64,000 nt of DNA from Deltaproteobacteria bacterium (GCA_024102635.1 JAGFJO010000006.1:109909-173908); one strand, 5' to 3'; shown: positions 26,944 through 36,273, numbered from the stretch's first letter. Notes: generated from the letters alone by a model not told the origin. Numbers and translations: made by a program.

Positions 26944-28577
26944 GCTCTATGAGAAAGAAAAGATCCGGATCGATTGAACTAAGCAGACGGCGATTTTTAG
27001 GCTCTATCACCTCGGCGCCGCTCCTTGGACTTAGCGCCTCTCCGGCCGCAGCTTTTTTTAGCACCCTATTGGCCGGACAGAGCCAAAAGGCTTGGGCCGC
27101 GGAGCTTGGAATAAAGCCGATGAATCTGGTGTTAATGCATTGCGGCGGCGGCCCTGCACACTGGATGTACGGCTTTCTTACCGCTTATTCATCAGAAGGC
27201 TTCAACCGCAATCCGCTTGTCGGCACACAGTTCCGCAATGTCGGCGGAAGATATGTCGGGGTGGATTATGTGACTCACTCCATAAAGGGCATCGAGGCAC
27301 CTACCATGTGGAGCCATCCCGTGCCGGCGCCGAACGGAGGGAGCCGCCCGATGGCGGACCTTTTGGACAATCTCTTGTGCTTTCAGGGTATCGATACGAG
27401 AAATGCCGGTCACGGCGAATCGACAGCATGGGCGCACCTATCTCCCGGAGCCAAACAGGGCGCTACAAATCTTGCCGGCGATGTTGCAGGTACCCCTTTC
27501 TCGGTTCTCAATCTTGGAGCCTCTGATTTTAGGTTCAAGTCAAAGGCAAGTAAGAGCTTTGTCTCGCCCTCGCTAAACGGCAATGCAATCTCTAACCTTC
27601 TTACCCCGTTTGCTCCGGCCGGCTCTGCACCTTTTCGAACAGACAAAGCAGCCATTAAGGCCGCCTACGACGGAATATTCCCTCTGCTGGATGAGCTGGC
27701 TAAGCAAGGGCATGTAGGAGCAGAGTCACTAATACAAAATAGAAACTCAGCCTTGGCGCTGGTTGAGACCAACTTTGCAGATCTCGCCACTGTATGGACT
27801 TCTCTAGTTAATAAGTACCAAGATCTAATAACTAGAGCGGTTACTACCGTGGGACTTCCCGGCCTGAATGATCTTCCTATAGGAGAAGGAGGATCGGGGG
27901 CAAGCGCGCTCTATCAGGTAAATGGAGATCCCAACTTAACGCTGCATTTGGCGACCGATCTCCGAAATTCAGTAGTACCCGGAACTAACATCGGCGGATT
28001 GGCAGCGAGATTCGCACTAACTGAGTATGTGCTGACAAACAATCTTTGCGGCTCGGTAGCGTTCAGCATCGGCGGCCTTACCGGACTAGTCGATCCATCA
28101 ACCAACCGGGGATTCGGAATCGGAAATGACCAGCACCAGAGCGGATTATATCCCATAACTTACTACAATATCTTGCGTTATCGCGGCATTTCCGCCTGCC
28201 TTTTAGAGTTGATTGAGCAGCTTAAAGCTGCCGGAAAGTGGGAAGAGACGGTTATACGATGGGGCGGCGAATTCACCCGTAATGCACGTACCGATATGAC
28301 AGGAGCTGATCATGGATTCAGGGGTGCATGCTATAAGCACTTTAGCGGCGCCTTCAAAGGTCCTCTTGTCGTCGGCAATCTCACCAACGATGGAAGGCTT
28401 GGATGGGGCGCAGGCGGTACTGTACCGGAACTCGGAAGACGCGCCAATCTTGTAGACCTTGCGATTCTACTCGCGCACCTTCTCCGTGTGCCGCCTCCAT
28501 TTACCTCGGAGCCGACTGTAGTAACAAATACTTCGAATGGATTTGTCTCGAGAATCGGCAAAAGCCGGCACGTTTAG
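26940..28577 (+). CDS. Tat-exported DUF1501-like protein
   Basis: The 545-residue product begins with a twin-arginine signal, SRRRFLG at 15-21, followed by a hydrophobic stretch and a cleavage region near WAAEL. MNLVLMHCGGGPAHWM recalls the phosphatase-like opening of DUF1501 proteins. VIRWGGEFTRNARTDMTGADHGF matches the EFGR...GRDH region, including candidate metal ligands. DUF1501 proteins are regularly encoded next to c-type cytochrome proteins in Planctomycetota and others, as here. The enzymatic activity is not established. It is last in the operon; no clear terminator follows. Confidence 0.75.
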   Translation: MSSMRKKRSGSIELSRRRFLGSITSAPLLGLSASPAAAFFSTLLAGQSQKAWAAELGIKPMNLVLMHCGGGPAHWMYGFLTAYSSEGFNRNPLVGTQFRNVGGRYVGVDYVTHSIKGIEAPTMWSHPVPAPNGGSRPMADLLDNLLCFQGIDTRNAGHGESTAWAHLSPGAKQGATNLAGDVAGTPFSVLNLGASDFRFKSKASKSFVSPSLNGNAISNLLTPFAPAGSAPFRTDKAAIKAAYDGIFPLLDELAKQGHVGAESLIQNRNSALALVETNFADLATVWTSLVNKYQDLITRAVTTVGLPGLNDLPIGEGGSGASALYQVNGDPNLTLHLATDLRNSVVPGTNIGGLAARFALTEYVLTNNLCGSVAFSIGGLTGLVDPSTNRGFGIGNDQHQSGLYPITYYNILRYRGISACLLELIEQLKAAGKWEETVIRWGGEFTRNARTDMTGADHGFRGACYKHFSGAFKGPLVVGNLTNDGRLGWGAGGTVPELGRRANLVDLAILLAHLLRVPPPFTSEPTVVTNTSNGFVSRIGKSRHV

Positions 28578-28645
28578 AAGATTCTCATCTTTCTAAAATG
28601 TCTAACTCTCTGTCAACAAGCCGGACCGGCATATCCCATTCAAGA

Positions 28646-28754
28646 TTAGGGAAAATATTAAGAGGAAGATAAGGAGGAGGTGCAGGAGGAAGATACCTCC
28701 TCTTCCTATTCTTCTCTTAATCCTAATCTTCATCTTGCACGGTATCTCCCTAAT
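28646..28754. repeat. Purine-rich imperfect inverted repeat in a gene-free stretch
   Basis: The gene-free region 28578-29162 holds two repeat structures. In this one, ATTAGGGA...ATTAAGAG...GGAGGAGGT on the left is matched by the inverse of 28695-28754, with a 25-base insertion in the right arm. The right arm read on the minus strand also resembles 38700-38742, sharing the 14-base core AGGATTAAGAGAAG. No ORF here is credible. Confidence 0.55.
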
Positions 28755-28908
28755 ATAAGTTTACACCCATTGGGCTTAAAAAGACTTATGGGAGGGGCTT
28801 ATGGTAGAGTTTAAGGAGGGAGCGGATAAGTGCAATTTCGAGGAGAAACCAAGCCGTTCTAGAGTGTACGGTCTCAGGTGAGACTTTACAGGATTGATGG
28901 CCGACTGC

Positions 28909-29057
28909 CCCCTCTGTGTTCCTCTGTTCCGCGTTAAATTAAAGAGAAGGCAGCAAGCCAGAACTCTCGCTAGTAAACCGATAAGCACCATTTGGAATTT
29001 TTTTGATTATGCGAGGAGTAATTTTTTAACACGGAGGAAAGGAGGACGCAGAGGAGT
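28909..29057. repeat. Inverted pair of CACGGAGG-type repeats
   Basis: CCCCTCTGTGTTCCTCTG through GCGTTAAATT (28909-28940) matches the inverse of 29021-29057, which contains AACACGGAGGAAAGGAGG. The two arms lie about 80 bases apart. Such CTCTGTG/CACGGAGG repeats are seen between genes in many environmental bacteria. The unit of about 150 bases with inverted ends could be a small non-autonomous element; no flanking target duplication was identified. Confidence 0.5.
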
Positions 29058-29162
29058 TATTAATGAAAGATGTAAACTCAATCTAGGGATTGACCATCGC
29101 GACGTCGACAAAAATGTGTGACAGTCTGATTCCCGGTAATCCGCAAGAGGATGTGATCCTGA

Positions 29163-29717
29163 CTAGTTGGAGCCAGTGGCTACGGCCTTCGAATCAGCCT
29201 GTAAATCGGAAAGCGTCGATGCAACCCGCTCGGCATCAGCCGCGGGATCGACATCACGTTCAATAGCGCGAATCTTTAGATCCGGATCAATAATGAAGGT
29301 CCACCTCTTCGCTATGCCTACTACCGGCATTTTTGCCCCGTAGTCAGATATTACCTCCGACTCCGGATCGGAGAGCAGATCAAACCTAAGCGCGTGGTTT
29401 TTGTGAAAAGAGCTGAGCTTGTCCACCTTGTCTGAGCTTACTCCGTATACTTCCGCATTCAACGTACGGATTTTTTCTATCGAATCGCGAAATGCACATG
29501 CTTGTTTGGTACAGCCGGGCGTCTCTGCTTTCGGATAAAAATATAAAACAGTCCACCCCTTTCCTTTCCGCGACTCAAGCGAGAACTCTTCTCCCCGGTG
29601 ATTTTTTAATTTAAAAAGCGGAGCAGGATCTCCGGGCGAGAGGGCCTCCGCCACCAGCGGCAAAGGGATGAAAATGCAAACGATCAGCAGCAGGCTTATA
29701 AGATATTTTGGCATCAT
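29163..29717 (-). CDS. Periplasmic BCP/PrxQ-type peroxiredoxin
   Basis: The 184-residue thiol peroxidase carries a signal peptide (about residues 1-24), which most BCP proteins lack, so it probably acts in the periplasm. The peroxidatic cysteine is Cys69 in ETPGCT. Cys74, five residues later (TKQAC), is the position of the resolving cysteine in the two-cysteine PrxQ group. YGVSSDKVDKLSSFH and TFIIDPDLKIRAIERDVDP are typical. It could protect the periplasmic cytochromes from peroxide together with the di-heme peroxidase. Two adjacent ATGs can start it. Confidence 0.92.
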   Translation of the reverse strand: MMPKYLISLLLIVCIFIPLPLVAEALSPGDPAPLFKLKNHRGEEFSLESRKGKGWTVLYFYPKAETPGCTKQACAFRDSIEKIRTLNAEVYGVSSDKVDKLSSFHKNHALRFDLLSDPESEVISDYGAKMPVVGIAKRWTFIIDPDLKIRAIERDVDPAADAERVASTLSDLQADSKAVATGSN

Positions 29718-29917
29718 AACGAGACAAGATATTTAAGTGCGCCTACAAGCACAACCTTCCGGCTCATACCCCTTCCTAACAGCTATTAACTTCAAGTAGT
29801 TAGAGATTTTTACCCGCAATTTACCGATATGATTTGATCTTAAGCTAAGCATTTTTGTATTCTCCCCTAGTTCAAAATTATCAAGCGCTATGCCGCGTTG
29901 GTGGAGAAAGGAAAGCA

Positions 29918-31207
29918 ATGGCTAGAAACAAACTGGCGAGACCCCGCTCTAGAAAGGGATTTACACTAATCGAATTACTGGTCGTTATCGCCATCATAGC
30001 GATCTTAATCGGGCTCCTGCTTCCGGCCGTGCAAAAGGTGCGTGAGGCGGCTGCCAGGTCGAAATGTCAAAATAACCTTAAACAGCTCGGCATTGCGATG
30101 CATAATTTCCGCAATGCAAACGGCTCCTACCCTCGTTCCCTCGAAGGACTAGGTGTTGGTGGAGAATTCCCTAATAGTCAGAGAGATGGCTATACGTTTG
30201 ATATTTTCCTGCCTAATCCCGAGAGCTTCGTAATAAGCGGTGTTCCCGCTTTCCCCGGCCGCACTGGTGCCGATAATTGCAAGATTGATGAGCGCGACCG
30301 CCTACTATGCTTTCCGCACCCAAGTGCCGATGTCTTCCGGCGTCAGATGTTCACTAATATTCATAACCGCGCCGCTGAGGTTATCGGCGGGCTAATACTC
30401 CAGATGCCCGATGCATTCGGCGATGTCTCACGCGTCTTTGATTCTGCGAAAATATCGAATGACGCGATGATTCAGGTTGACCTGAATGGCGACGGCTCCG
30501 TTAGCCCATCTGAACTTGTCACACCGAGGCAGGATAGTACGGGTGCACTAAGTCAGCTCCTGCCATATATCGAACAGGAGATGCTTTTCGGCGCAGCCGG
30601 AGAGGGCTTTGGCTCATTGCCGGGTGTGAAGATAAATACGCTATTTAAGGGTAACTCTCAGCTTCTTACCCCGGTTAAACTTAACAGCAGCATTACCGAT
30701 GGGACTTCTAACACGGTCAATTTCGGCGGAGTTTCCGGAATCCAGCTTTTTGCCTTCGGAGACGGAAGCGTGCGCTCGATTAGGGAGTCGGTGGGAGCAG
30801 GCGCCTTTAATTTTAGGTTTCAAGACGCCAAATTCTTTGCTAATGCGGTGCCGCTTAATCCTGGAGATACAAGCGGCTCTCCTACCGTATATACCGGACC
30901 GTTTACTTTCTTTGAGCAGAGCGGAGGAAGCTCGATAGCCGGAGCTCTTATCGGCCTCCTGCCCGCGGTACAGTCGGGAGAAAGAAGAATGGATGCTCTT
31001 CTTATCTCAGGCCAAGGCACGGGGCTTCTAGCCGGTGCGCTCGGAACCGGGGTAGCCAAAATTACCTTTGAGGATTCCGATCTGGATGGTCCCTTTGATG
31101 CCGCACTCGCCGTCCAGCCTTTCTCCGACACGAAAAGCAAGGTGGGAAAGAAGGGCAAGCGGGAAAAGAACAAGAATAACAAGAAGAAGAAAAAGGCCCG
31201 CAGTTAG
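29918..31207 (+). CDS. Type IV pilin-like protein with a DUF1559-type body and basic tail
   Basis: The 429-residue product begins with a class III prepilin signal. [19 protein letters not shown] follows a basic leader, and the hydrophobic helix continues into [19 protein letters not shown] and [13 protein letters not shown]. That combination is characteristic of DUF1559 pseudopilins, which are abundant in Planctomycetota. Near residue 285 FGDGSVRSI matches the terminal H-X9-DG-like motif. Unusual parts are a calcium-loop-like [14 protein letters not shown] (about 187-200) and a C-terminal tail of about 25 residues made mostly of Lys, Arg and Asn. The ATG has AAAGGAA upstream. It is probably processed by a prepilin peptidase not seen here. 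Confidence 0.82.
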   Translation: MARNKLARPRSRKGFTLIELLVVIAIIAILIGLLLPAVQKVREAAARSKCQNNLKQLGIAMHNFRNANGSYPRSLEGLGVGGEFPNSQRDGYTFDIFLPNPESFVISGVPAFPGRTGADNCKIDERDRLLCFPHPSADVFRRQMFTNIHNRAAEVIGGLILQMPDAFGDVSRVFDSAKISNDAMIQVDLNGDGSVSPSELVTPRQDSTGALSQLLPYIEQEMLFGAAGEGFGSLPGVKINTLFKGNSQLLTPVKLNSSITDGTSNTVNFGGVSGIQLFAFGDGSVRSIRESVGAGAFNFRFQDAKFFANAVPLNPGDTSGSPTVYTGPFTFFEQSGGSSIAGALIGLLPAVQSGERRMDALLISGQGTGLLAGALGTGVAKITFEDSDLDGPFDAALAVQPFSDTKSKVGKKGKREKNKNNKKKKKARS

Positions 31208-31266
31208 GCCAGCGCTAGCAACGAAATTCGCCGGCTGTCCTTGCGCGAACAGTCACTTTCTTCCGC

Positions 31267-31647
31267 CTAGTGATTGGTAGCAGACTGATTTTCAGTGGCA
31301 GCAGGAACCTCATAGTATATCTTGGGATCCCTTCTAGTCGGATTATCCACGAAGATTCCTCCCATCATCAGGAATAAAAGGATGATGGGGAAGAGAACGT
31401 AGATCCAGATGATCGGATTCTCATACTTAAGGTGCATAAAATAGGCCGCAACAATTCCAGCTTTAACGGAAGCAATCGCCATTGCCACGACGATATTCAG
31501 CACTCCGAAATCAACCCGTGAAACGGCTACAGTAATAATTGTTAGAATTAGAAGGATTATTAAGACATTGCGGTATACGGCAAACGGAATGATGTGACCT
31601 AGCTCCGAGTGATCTGCTGCATGGCTAGAGTGAGAGTTATGCGCCAT
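31267..31647 (-). CDS. coxD: Cytochrome c oxidase subunit IV (prokaryotic type)
   Basis: This 126-residue protein has a His-rich N-terminus and three membrane helices (about residues 26-45, 50-72 and 80-98). It contains the family stretch ASVKAGIVAAYFMHLKYE. It is a small accessory subunit of the caa3-like oxidase. It is the last gene of the cox operon, 21 bases after coxC, and faces the pilin gene across 59 bases. Confidence 0.88.
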   Translation of the reverse strand: MAHNSHSSHAADHSELGHIIPFAVYRNVLIILLILTIITVAVSRVDFGVLNIVVAMAIASVKAGIVAAYFMHLKYENPIIWIYVLFPIILLFLMMGGIFVDNPTRRDPKIYYEVPAATENQSATNH

Positions 31648-31668
31648 TTCGATTGCTCCTTACCTTAC

Positions 31669-32304
31669 TTATCCAACCAAATATAAAAGCGGAAAGAGAT
31701 AGATCCATATCAGATCTACCAAGTGCCAATACAAAGCGCCTATTTCAACCGGAGTGTAATAGTCATGCGAAAAGCGATCTTTCTTTGCTTTAAGCAGTAC
31801 CCAGGTTAAAAGCCCCATTCCGATAATTACGTGCAGCGCATGCAATCCTGTCATGCAGTAATAAAGGCCGAGAAAATTCTTGAACTCAAGATAATTCGCC
31901 TGACCCGGGAAATATCCGTGATGATACTTGGAGCTATATTCGAAGTATTTAATGATCAAAAAGATCGCCCCGCAAGCGATGGTAACTCCGACCAGCTTTA
32001 CCACGGCTTTGTTGTTACCTTTCTGGCCGGCATCGACCGCCAATGCAGCGGTGAAGCTGCTGAATAACAGTACGGCGGTGTTTGTCATTCCAAGAATCCA
32101 GTTTAGATGGTGACTTCCGGCGTGAAACTCTTCCAGGTTGTACCAGCGATAAATTGCAAACGCAGTAAACAAGACAGCAAAAAGAAGTATCTCGGTCGCC
32201 AGAAAGAGCCACATCCCAAGCTTGGCGGCGTGGTAGGCTGTCACGCTGTCCATATGATGGATGTGCGGCGGGCCTTTTAACGGTTGTGCTGATGCGTGGC
32301 TCAT
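31669..32304 (-). CDS. coxC: Cytochrome c oxidase subunit III
   Basis: This 211-residue polytopic protein has five probable membrane helices, the short bacterial form of subunit III. Recognisable stretches are [33 protein letters not shown] and [23 protein letters not shown]. It stabilises the proton-pumping core. It lies 27 bases after coxA and 21 before coxD. Confidence 0.95.
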   Translation of the reverse strand: MSHASAQPLKGPPHIHHMDSVTAYHAAKLGMWLFLATEILLFAVLFTAFAIYRWYNLEEFHAGSHHLNWILGMTNTAVLLFSSFTAALAVDAGQKGNNKAVVKLVGVTIACGAIFLIIKYFEYSSKYHHGYFPGQANYLEFKNFLGLYYCMTGLHALHVIIGMGLLTWVLLKAKKDRFSHDYYTPVEIGALYWHLVDLIWIYLFPLLYLVG

Positions 32305-32331
32305 CTCAAAACCTCTCCTCAGAAATATTAA

Positions 32332-33960
32332 CTAATGATTCTCATAGGACAGCGGCCGTCCATAGGCGTAAGGATAATCCGTAACCTCAGGCACGGTATG
32401 GAAGTTTTCGTGCGGCGGCGGTGACGAAGTCTGCCACTCAAGGCTGAGCGAATTAAACGGATTCGCTGGAGCCTTAACCTTCCCGAACAGCGCCGCGAAC
32501 GCGAGATTTAATAGAGCCCACGTATATCCGATCCCGTTTATAAAAGCGCCGATTGTAGATATAGTATGAAGCGTCTGAAACTCGGGCGGATAGTCATAGT
32601 ACCTACGCGGCATACCCTCCATTCCTAGTACGAACTGAGGAAGAAATGTTAAGTTAAAGCCAACTACTACAAGCACAAAGGCGATCTTTGCCAAGGTCTC
32701 GTTGTACATCTTGCCTGACATCTTAGGGAACCAGAAATGAAGTGCTGCAATCAGCCCTATAACCGCTCCCCCTTGAATTGTGTAGTGGAAGTGGGCAACA
32801 ACAAAATAGGTGTCATGATAGAAAACGTCGGTAGCTAGCGTGGCCAGATATATTCCAGTGGTTCCCGCAATCATAAACAAAAAGACAAACGCAATTGCGT
32901 AGAGCATAGGTGTTGCAAAAGTTATCGACCCCTTGTACATCGTGCTGACCCAGTTAAAGACTTTCACTGCGGTCGGAATCGCTACGCCGAAGGTAAGAAT
33001 TGAGAACACCTTTGCAGCTGTATCGGAGATACCGGCCACAAACATGTGGTGGGCCCAAACGATAAAGCTTACGCCTGCGATTGCGACTGAGGCAAAAACG
33101 ACCGCTTTGTAGCCAAACAAGGGCTTCCGGGAGAAAACCGGGATAATCTCGCCGATAACCCCGAACGCGGGAAGCACCATAATGTAAACTACCGGATGCG
33201 AGTAGAACCAGAAAAGATGTTCAAACAGCACCGGGTCGCCCCCCAAGTCCGGATTAAATACACCCACGCCCATCACCCGCTCCATTAAAAGTAGTACCAG
33301 CGTCATTCCGACAACCGGGGTGGCTAGAGTTTGGATTACAGCAGTTGCGTATGTTCCCCATACAAAAACAGGGAGCCTGAACCATGTCATTCCGGGGGCG
33401 CGCAACTTATGAATCGTAACGATAAAGTTAAGACCGGTGAGAATGGAGGAGAACCCGAGCACAAATGCAGCGGCCGTCATCAGCACCACCGAGGACCCGG
33501 ACTTAATGCTGTACGGCGCGTAAAAGGTCCACCCGGTATCCGGCGGATGAATTAAGGCAAAGCCCGCCATTACTGCGCCGATTACATAGATGTACCAGCT
33601 GAATAGATTGAGCCGCGGGAAGGCAACATCCTTTGCCCCAATCATAAGCGGGAGCAGGAAATTTCCCATCGTTGCGGGTATGCCGGGAACTATGAACATA
33701 AAGATCATCAACACCCCGTGCAGAGTGAAATATACATTGTATACTTCGGGGTTCTGGATAATATCGGCTCCCGCACGCGCAAGCTCGGTGCGCATAAGGA
33801 GTGCAAACACGCCGCCGGCCAAAAAGAAGGTCAAAATCGAGTAAAGATAGAGAAGGCCGATACGTTTGTGGTCCGTGGTGGTGAGCCATGACCAAAGCCC
33901 CCTTTCGTGATTAAGATAATTTTTTCCTTCGTGATGTGCAGTGTCGCTGTGAGCGTTCAT
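32332..33960 (-). CDS. coxA: Cytochrome c oxidase subunit I, A2-type
   Basis: The 542-residue heme-copper core subunit has about twelve helices. His81 begins HGVLMIFMF, and the CuB site is WFYSHPVVY with His255 and the cross-linked Tyr259. Distal ligands lie in WAHHMFVAG and DTYFVVAHFHY. The Tyr253-Ser254 pair replaces the GHPE glutamate, which places it in the A2 group (as in Thermus and Rhodothermus caa3 oxidases). In that group the tyrosine is thought to end the D proton channel. It is not fused to subunit III. It follows coxB by 14 bases. Confidence 0.96.
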   Translation of the reverse strand: MNAHSDTAHHEGKNYLNHERGLWSWLTTTDHKRIGLLYLYSILTFFLAGGVFALLMRTELARAGADIIQNPEVYNVYFTLHGVLMIFMFIVPGIPATMGNFLLPLMIGAKDVAFPRLNLFSWYIYVIGAVMAGFALIHPPDTGWTFYAPYSIKSGSSVVLMTAAAFVLGFSSILTGLNFIVTIHKLRAPGMTWFRLPVFVWGTYATAVIQTLATPVVGMTLVLLLMERVMGVGVFNPDLGGDPVLFEHLFWFYSHPVVYIMVLPAFGVIGEIIPVFSRKPLFGYKAVVFASVAIAGVSFIVWAHHMFVAGISDTAAKVFSILTFGVAIPTAVKVFNWVSTMYKGSITFATPMLYAIAFVFLFMIAGTTGIYLATLATDVFYHDTYFVVAHFHYTIQGGAVIGLIAALHFWFPKMSGKMYNETLAKIAFVLVVVGFNLTFLPQFVLGMEGMPRRYYDYPPEFQTLHTISTIGAFINGIGYTWALLNLAFAALFGKVKAPANPFNSLSLEWQTSSPPPHENFHTVPEVTDYPYAYGRPLSYENH

Positions 33961-33974
33961 TGTTTTCGCTTGTC

Positions 33975-35267
33975 TTACTTAACAGTTTTTAAGAACTCTA
34001 TCAGATCTTTCACGTCCTCTTCGCTAAGCTGGCCTTGGAACGAAGGCATGGCCGGAGCAAAGCCTTCCACTACCTTAGAAGCAGGATCATACACGGAGTT
34101 TCTTATGTACTCCTCGTCAGCTACGTATGTGCTGCCATCCGCGAGCTTGCCGCTCTTGCCATAGAGCCCCTTGAAGGTGGGCCCTACAAGTGGCGAACCG
34201 TCGAGCGAGTGACAGGTGATGCAGAGCTTGGTCTCATATATGCGCTTACCACGCTGTTCGGGAGACATTGCTGCAAGCGCGGCGGCATCTTCTTGTACGA
34301 CCGCAGCGGGAGCGGCCTGCTGCGGCTCTTCGATGCTCTTAATAAACTCAATCATTGCAAAAAGCTCATCGTCGGTCACCTGTCCCGCAAAGCTCGGCAT
34401 CATATTGGGAGGAAATCCGGCCACGATCTGAGCATTCGGGTTGGTAATCGAGGACGAGAGATAGTTCTCGTCCACCTTGACAGTAGTACCATCTGCAAGC
34501 GCTTCCTCCTTACCGTATAGCTTAAGGAAGCTCGGACCCACCAACCGGGACCCGTCGAGGGAGTGACAAGCGTTGCACCCTTTCTGGGTATAAAGTTCCT
34601 TGCCGAGGTCCGCCGGCTTCATGCGGGCGGCCTTGGCCTCATCGCTCCTGTCATTTAGCCACCTTTCATAGTCAGCTTTCGAGAGCACGCGCAGCGATGC
34701 CAGCATGGAGGAGTGATCGCGCCCGCAATACTCGGTACAGAACACGCGATACTCTCCGGTCTTGACCGGGCGAAACCAGAGCGAGGTGAATTGCTTAGGA
34801 ATAACATCCATCTTCACTCGCATGGCGGGAATAAAGAAGCTGTGCAGCACATCCCGCGATGTCATAAGGAGCTTGACCGGCTCATCAACAGGCACAACCA
34901 GTTCGCCTGTGGTTTTCTTCCCGTTTGGATACAGAAAGTCCCAACGCCACATCTGCCCTGTGACATTCACTGTCGGCGCGTCCTCCGGGATGTCCCTCAT
35001 CTCATCGAAAATTACGTATCCATAGGCGGCAACATAGATGGAGATAATAGTAGGAACGATTGTCCAGACAGCCTCAAGGAAATGGCTGCCCTCGATGCGC
35101 GGCGTCTCGTGGTCTTTGCCGTCGCGCTTCCTCCAGATGATTGCGAAGGCAATCATGCTGCCAACTATGGCAACCGTGAAGAAAACCGAGATATCGGTTA
35201 TGAGATTGTTGATCCAGTCAACCTTATGCGCAAAATCAGAGGCCTGTTCTGGTAGATAGCGAAACAT
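33975..35267 (-). CDS. coxB: Cytochrome c oxidase subunit II with two C-terminal heme-c domains
   Basis: The 430-residue subunit has two N-terminal helices (about 22-45 and 65-85) and a cupredoxin domain with the CuA ligands His142, Cys177, Cys181, His185 and Met188 (CTEYCGRDHSSM). It then carries two cytochrome c domains in tandem. CNACH is at 231-235 with its Met ligand in NMMPSFAG, and CITCH is at 349-353 with Met in PAMPSFQG. The two domains share CHSLDGS-LVGP and LADG stretches, which indicates duplication. Usual caa3 subunits have one heme domain. It is followed by coxA, coxC and coxD. Confidence 0.95.
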   Translation of the reverse strand: MFRYLPEQASDFAHKVDWINNLITDISVFFTVAIVGSMIAFAIIWRKRDGKDHETPRIEGSHFLEAVWTIVPTIISIYVAAYGYVIFDEMRDIPEDAPTVNVTGQMWRWDFLYPNGKKTTGELVVPVDEPVKLLMTSRDVLHSFFIPAMRVKMDVIPKQFTSLWFRPVKTGEYRVFCTEYCGRDHSSMLASLRVLSKADYERWLNDRSDEAKAARMKPADLGKELYTQKGCNACHSLDGSRLVGPSFLKLYGKEEALADGTTVKVDENYLSSSITNPNAQIVAGFPPNMMPSFAGQVTDDELFAMIEFIKSIEEPQQAAPAAVVQEDAAALAAMSPEQRGKRIYETKLCITCHSLDGSPLVGPTFKGLYGKSGKLADGSTYVADEEYIRNSVYDPASKVVEGFAPAMPSFQGQLSEEDVKDLIEFLKTVK

Positions 35268-35306
35268 TCTGCATGCCCTTCCTAAATCCTATCGCTTAGC
35301 GGACCC

Positions 35307-36101
35307 CTAACGCCTGGCGGCAAAATATACTAAAGAGATCAATCCAAGCACCGACAAGATAGCACCAACACGAACGAAATTAAAAGCCGCCCATGTATAC
35401 TTGCCCTGCAAATGGTCGTAGCGAAAACAGAAAAGCAAAACTTGGTCGAACAGTGATCCGACCTTTCCGCGCGAAGCCTCAACCAGAGCTAGCCTGACAT
35501 CCCAAGGGGAGAATTCAATTCCTGTAAAATACTGCGAAATTTCGCCTTCGGGAGTCAATATAATAACTGCAGCTGTGTGAGCGAAGTCTTTGCCGTCCGG
35601 TTTATACTGGAACCCTATCTGCCGCATTAAAGCGTCTATATCCGCATCGGCCCCCACGGCAAAATGCCAATTTGAACTGTTTTCACCCCCCTTCGTTAGT
35701 TTAGAGCGGTACTCTGCGGCTCGTTTTTGCGCAAGCTTAGGCCCCTCAGATGGGTCAAAGCTGACGGTCAGCACCTGAAAATCTTTTCCCAGCTCAAGGT
35801 CCATATTATTTAGGAGCTCCAGTACTCCGCTTAGAAGGAGACCACAAAGCCTGGGACATTCGAAGTATACCGGGACCAGCATTATCGGTTTTCCTTCGTC
35901 AAGAATCGACTTTATAGGCCTGCTATCCCCATCCGCCGATGTTAGAGGGAGCGAAAGGTCGACTATTTCCCCCAGGCGCTGCTTAATGCCGACCTCCTGA
36001 AGCTCCTCGCCAGGTTTTTCAATCGCGGCCGCACCGGAGTAAACACATATCACCCCCAAGAAGCCTAAAATAAGTAGAAAACAACGGACAAATTTGCTCA
36101 T
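35307..36101 (-). CDS. SCO1/SenC-type copper chaperone of the oxidase
   Basis: The protein is 264 residues from the preferred ATG (MSKFVRC); an upstream start would add seven. It has an N-terminal signal or anchor (about residues 5-25), a thioredoxin fold with the copper-binding CPRLC motif and a distant His in DFAHTAAV, and a second membrane helix at the C-terminus. SCO proteins deliver copper to the CuA site of CoxB, and its gene directly precedes coxB by 39 bases. The double anchoring is somewhat unusual, as many SCO proteins have only the N-terminal one. Confidence 0.9.
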   Translation of the reverse strand: MSKFVRCFLLILGFLGVICVYSGAAAIEKPGEELQEVGIKQRLGEIVDLSLPLTSADGDSRPIKSILDEGKPIMLVPVYFECPRLCGLLLSGVLELLNNMDLELGKDFQVLTVSFDPSEGPKLAQKRAAEYRSKLTKGGENSSNWHFAVGADADIDALMRQIGFQYKPDGKDFAHTAAVIILTPEGEISQYFTGIEFSPWDVRLALVEASRGKVGSLFDQVLLFCFRYDHLQGKYTWAAFNFVRVGAILSVLGLISLVYFAARR

Positions 36102-36193
36102 TACTGCGCCTTTTAATAGCACTGCTCAGGAGAAATCATAGGATCAATTACCAAAAAGATAAACTTTCTGAAGAAGTTTAGAAGAGTTATAGG

Positions 36194-36213
36194 CGTGCAT
36201 TGTTTAATGCACG
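36194..36213. promoter_or_regulatory. Palindrome between sco-cox and the DtxR-family gene
   Basis: CGTGCATT-GTTT-AATGCACG is a perfect 8-bp inverted repeat in the divergent region. On the minus strand TATAAC (a possible -10 of the sco-cox operon) lies immediately downstream, so the palindrome would sit between -35 and -10. No T run follows on either strand. Regulation by the adjacent DtxR-family protein is a guess. Confidence 0.4.
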
Positions 36214-36244
36214 AAAACAGTTTATCACTCAGGCAAACAAATAT

Positions 36245-36273
36245 TTGACATACCATGCAAGTCTAATTATGAT
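36245..36273 (+). promoter_or_regulatory. Sigma70-like promoter of the DtxR-family gene
   Basis: TTGACA (36245-36250) and TATGAT (36268-36273) are spaced by exactly 17 bases, close to consensus. The predicted start is near 36280, about 50 bases before the ATG. The palindrome CAAATATTTG (36238-36247) overlaps the -35 and could be an autoregulatory site. Confidence 0.75.

Noticed and set aside
28894..29121. 75-codon plus-strand ORF
   Set aside because: It lies inside the CACGGAGG-type repeat and shows no protein-like composition.
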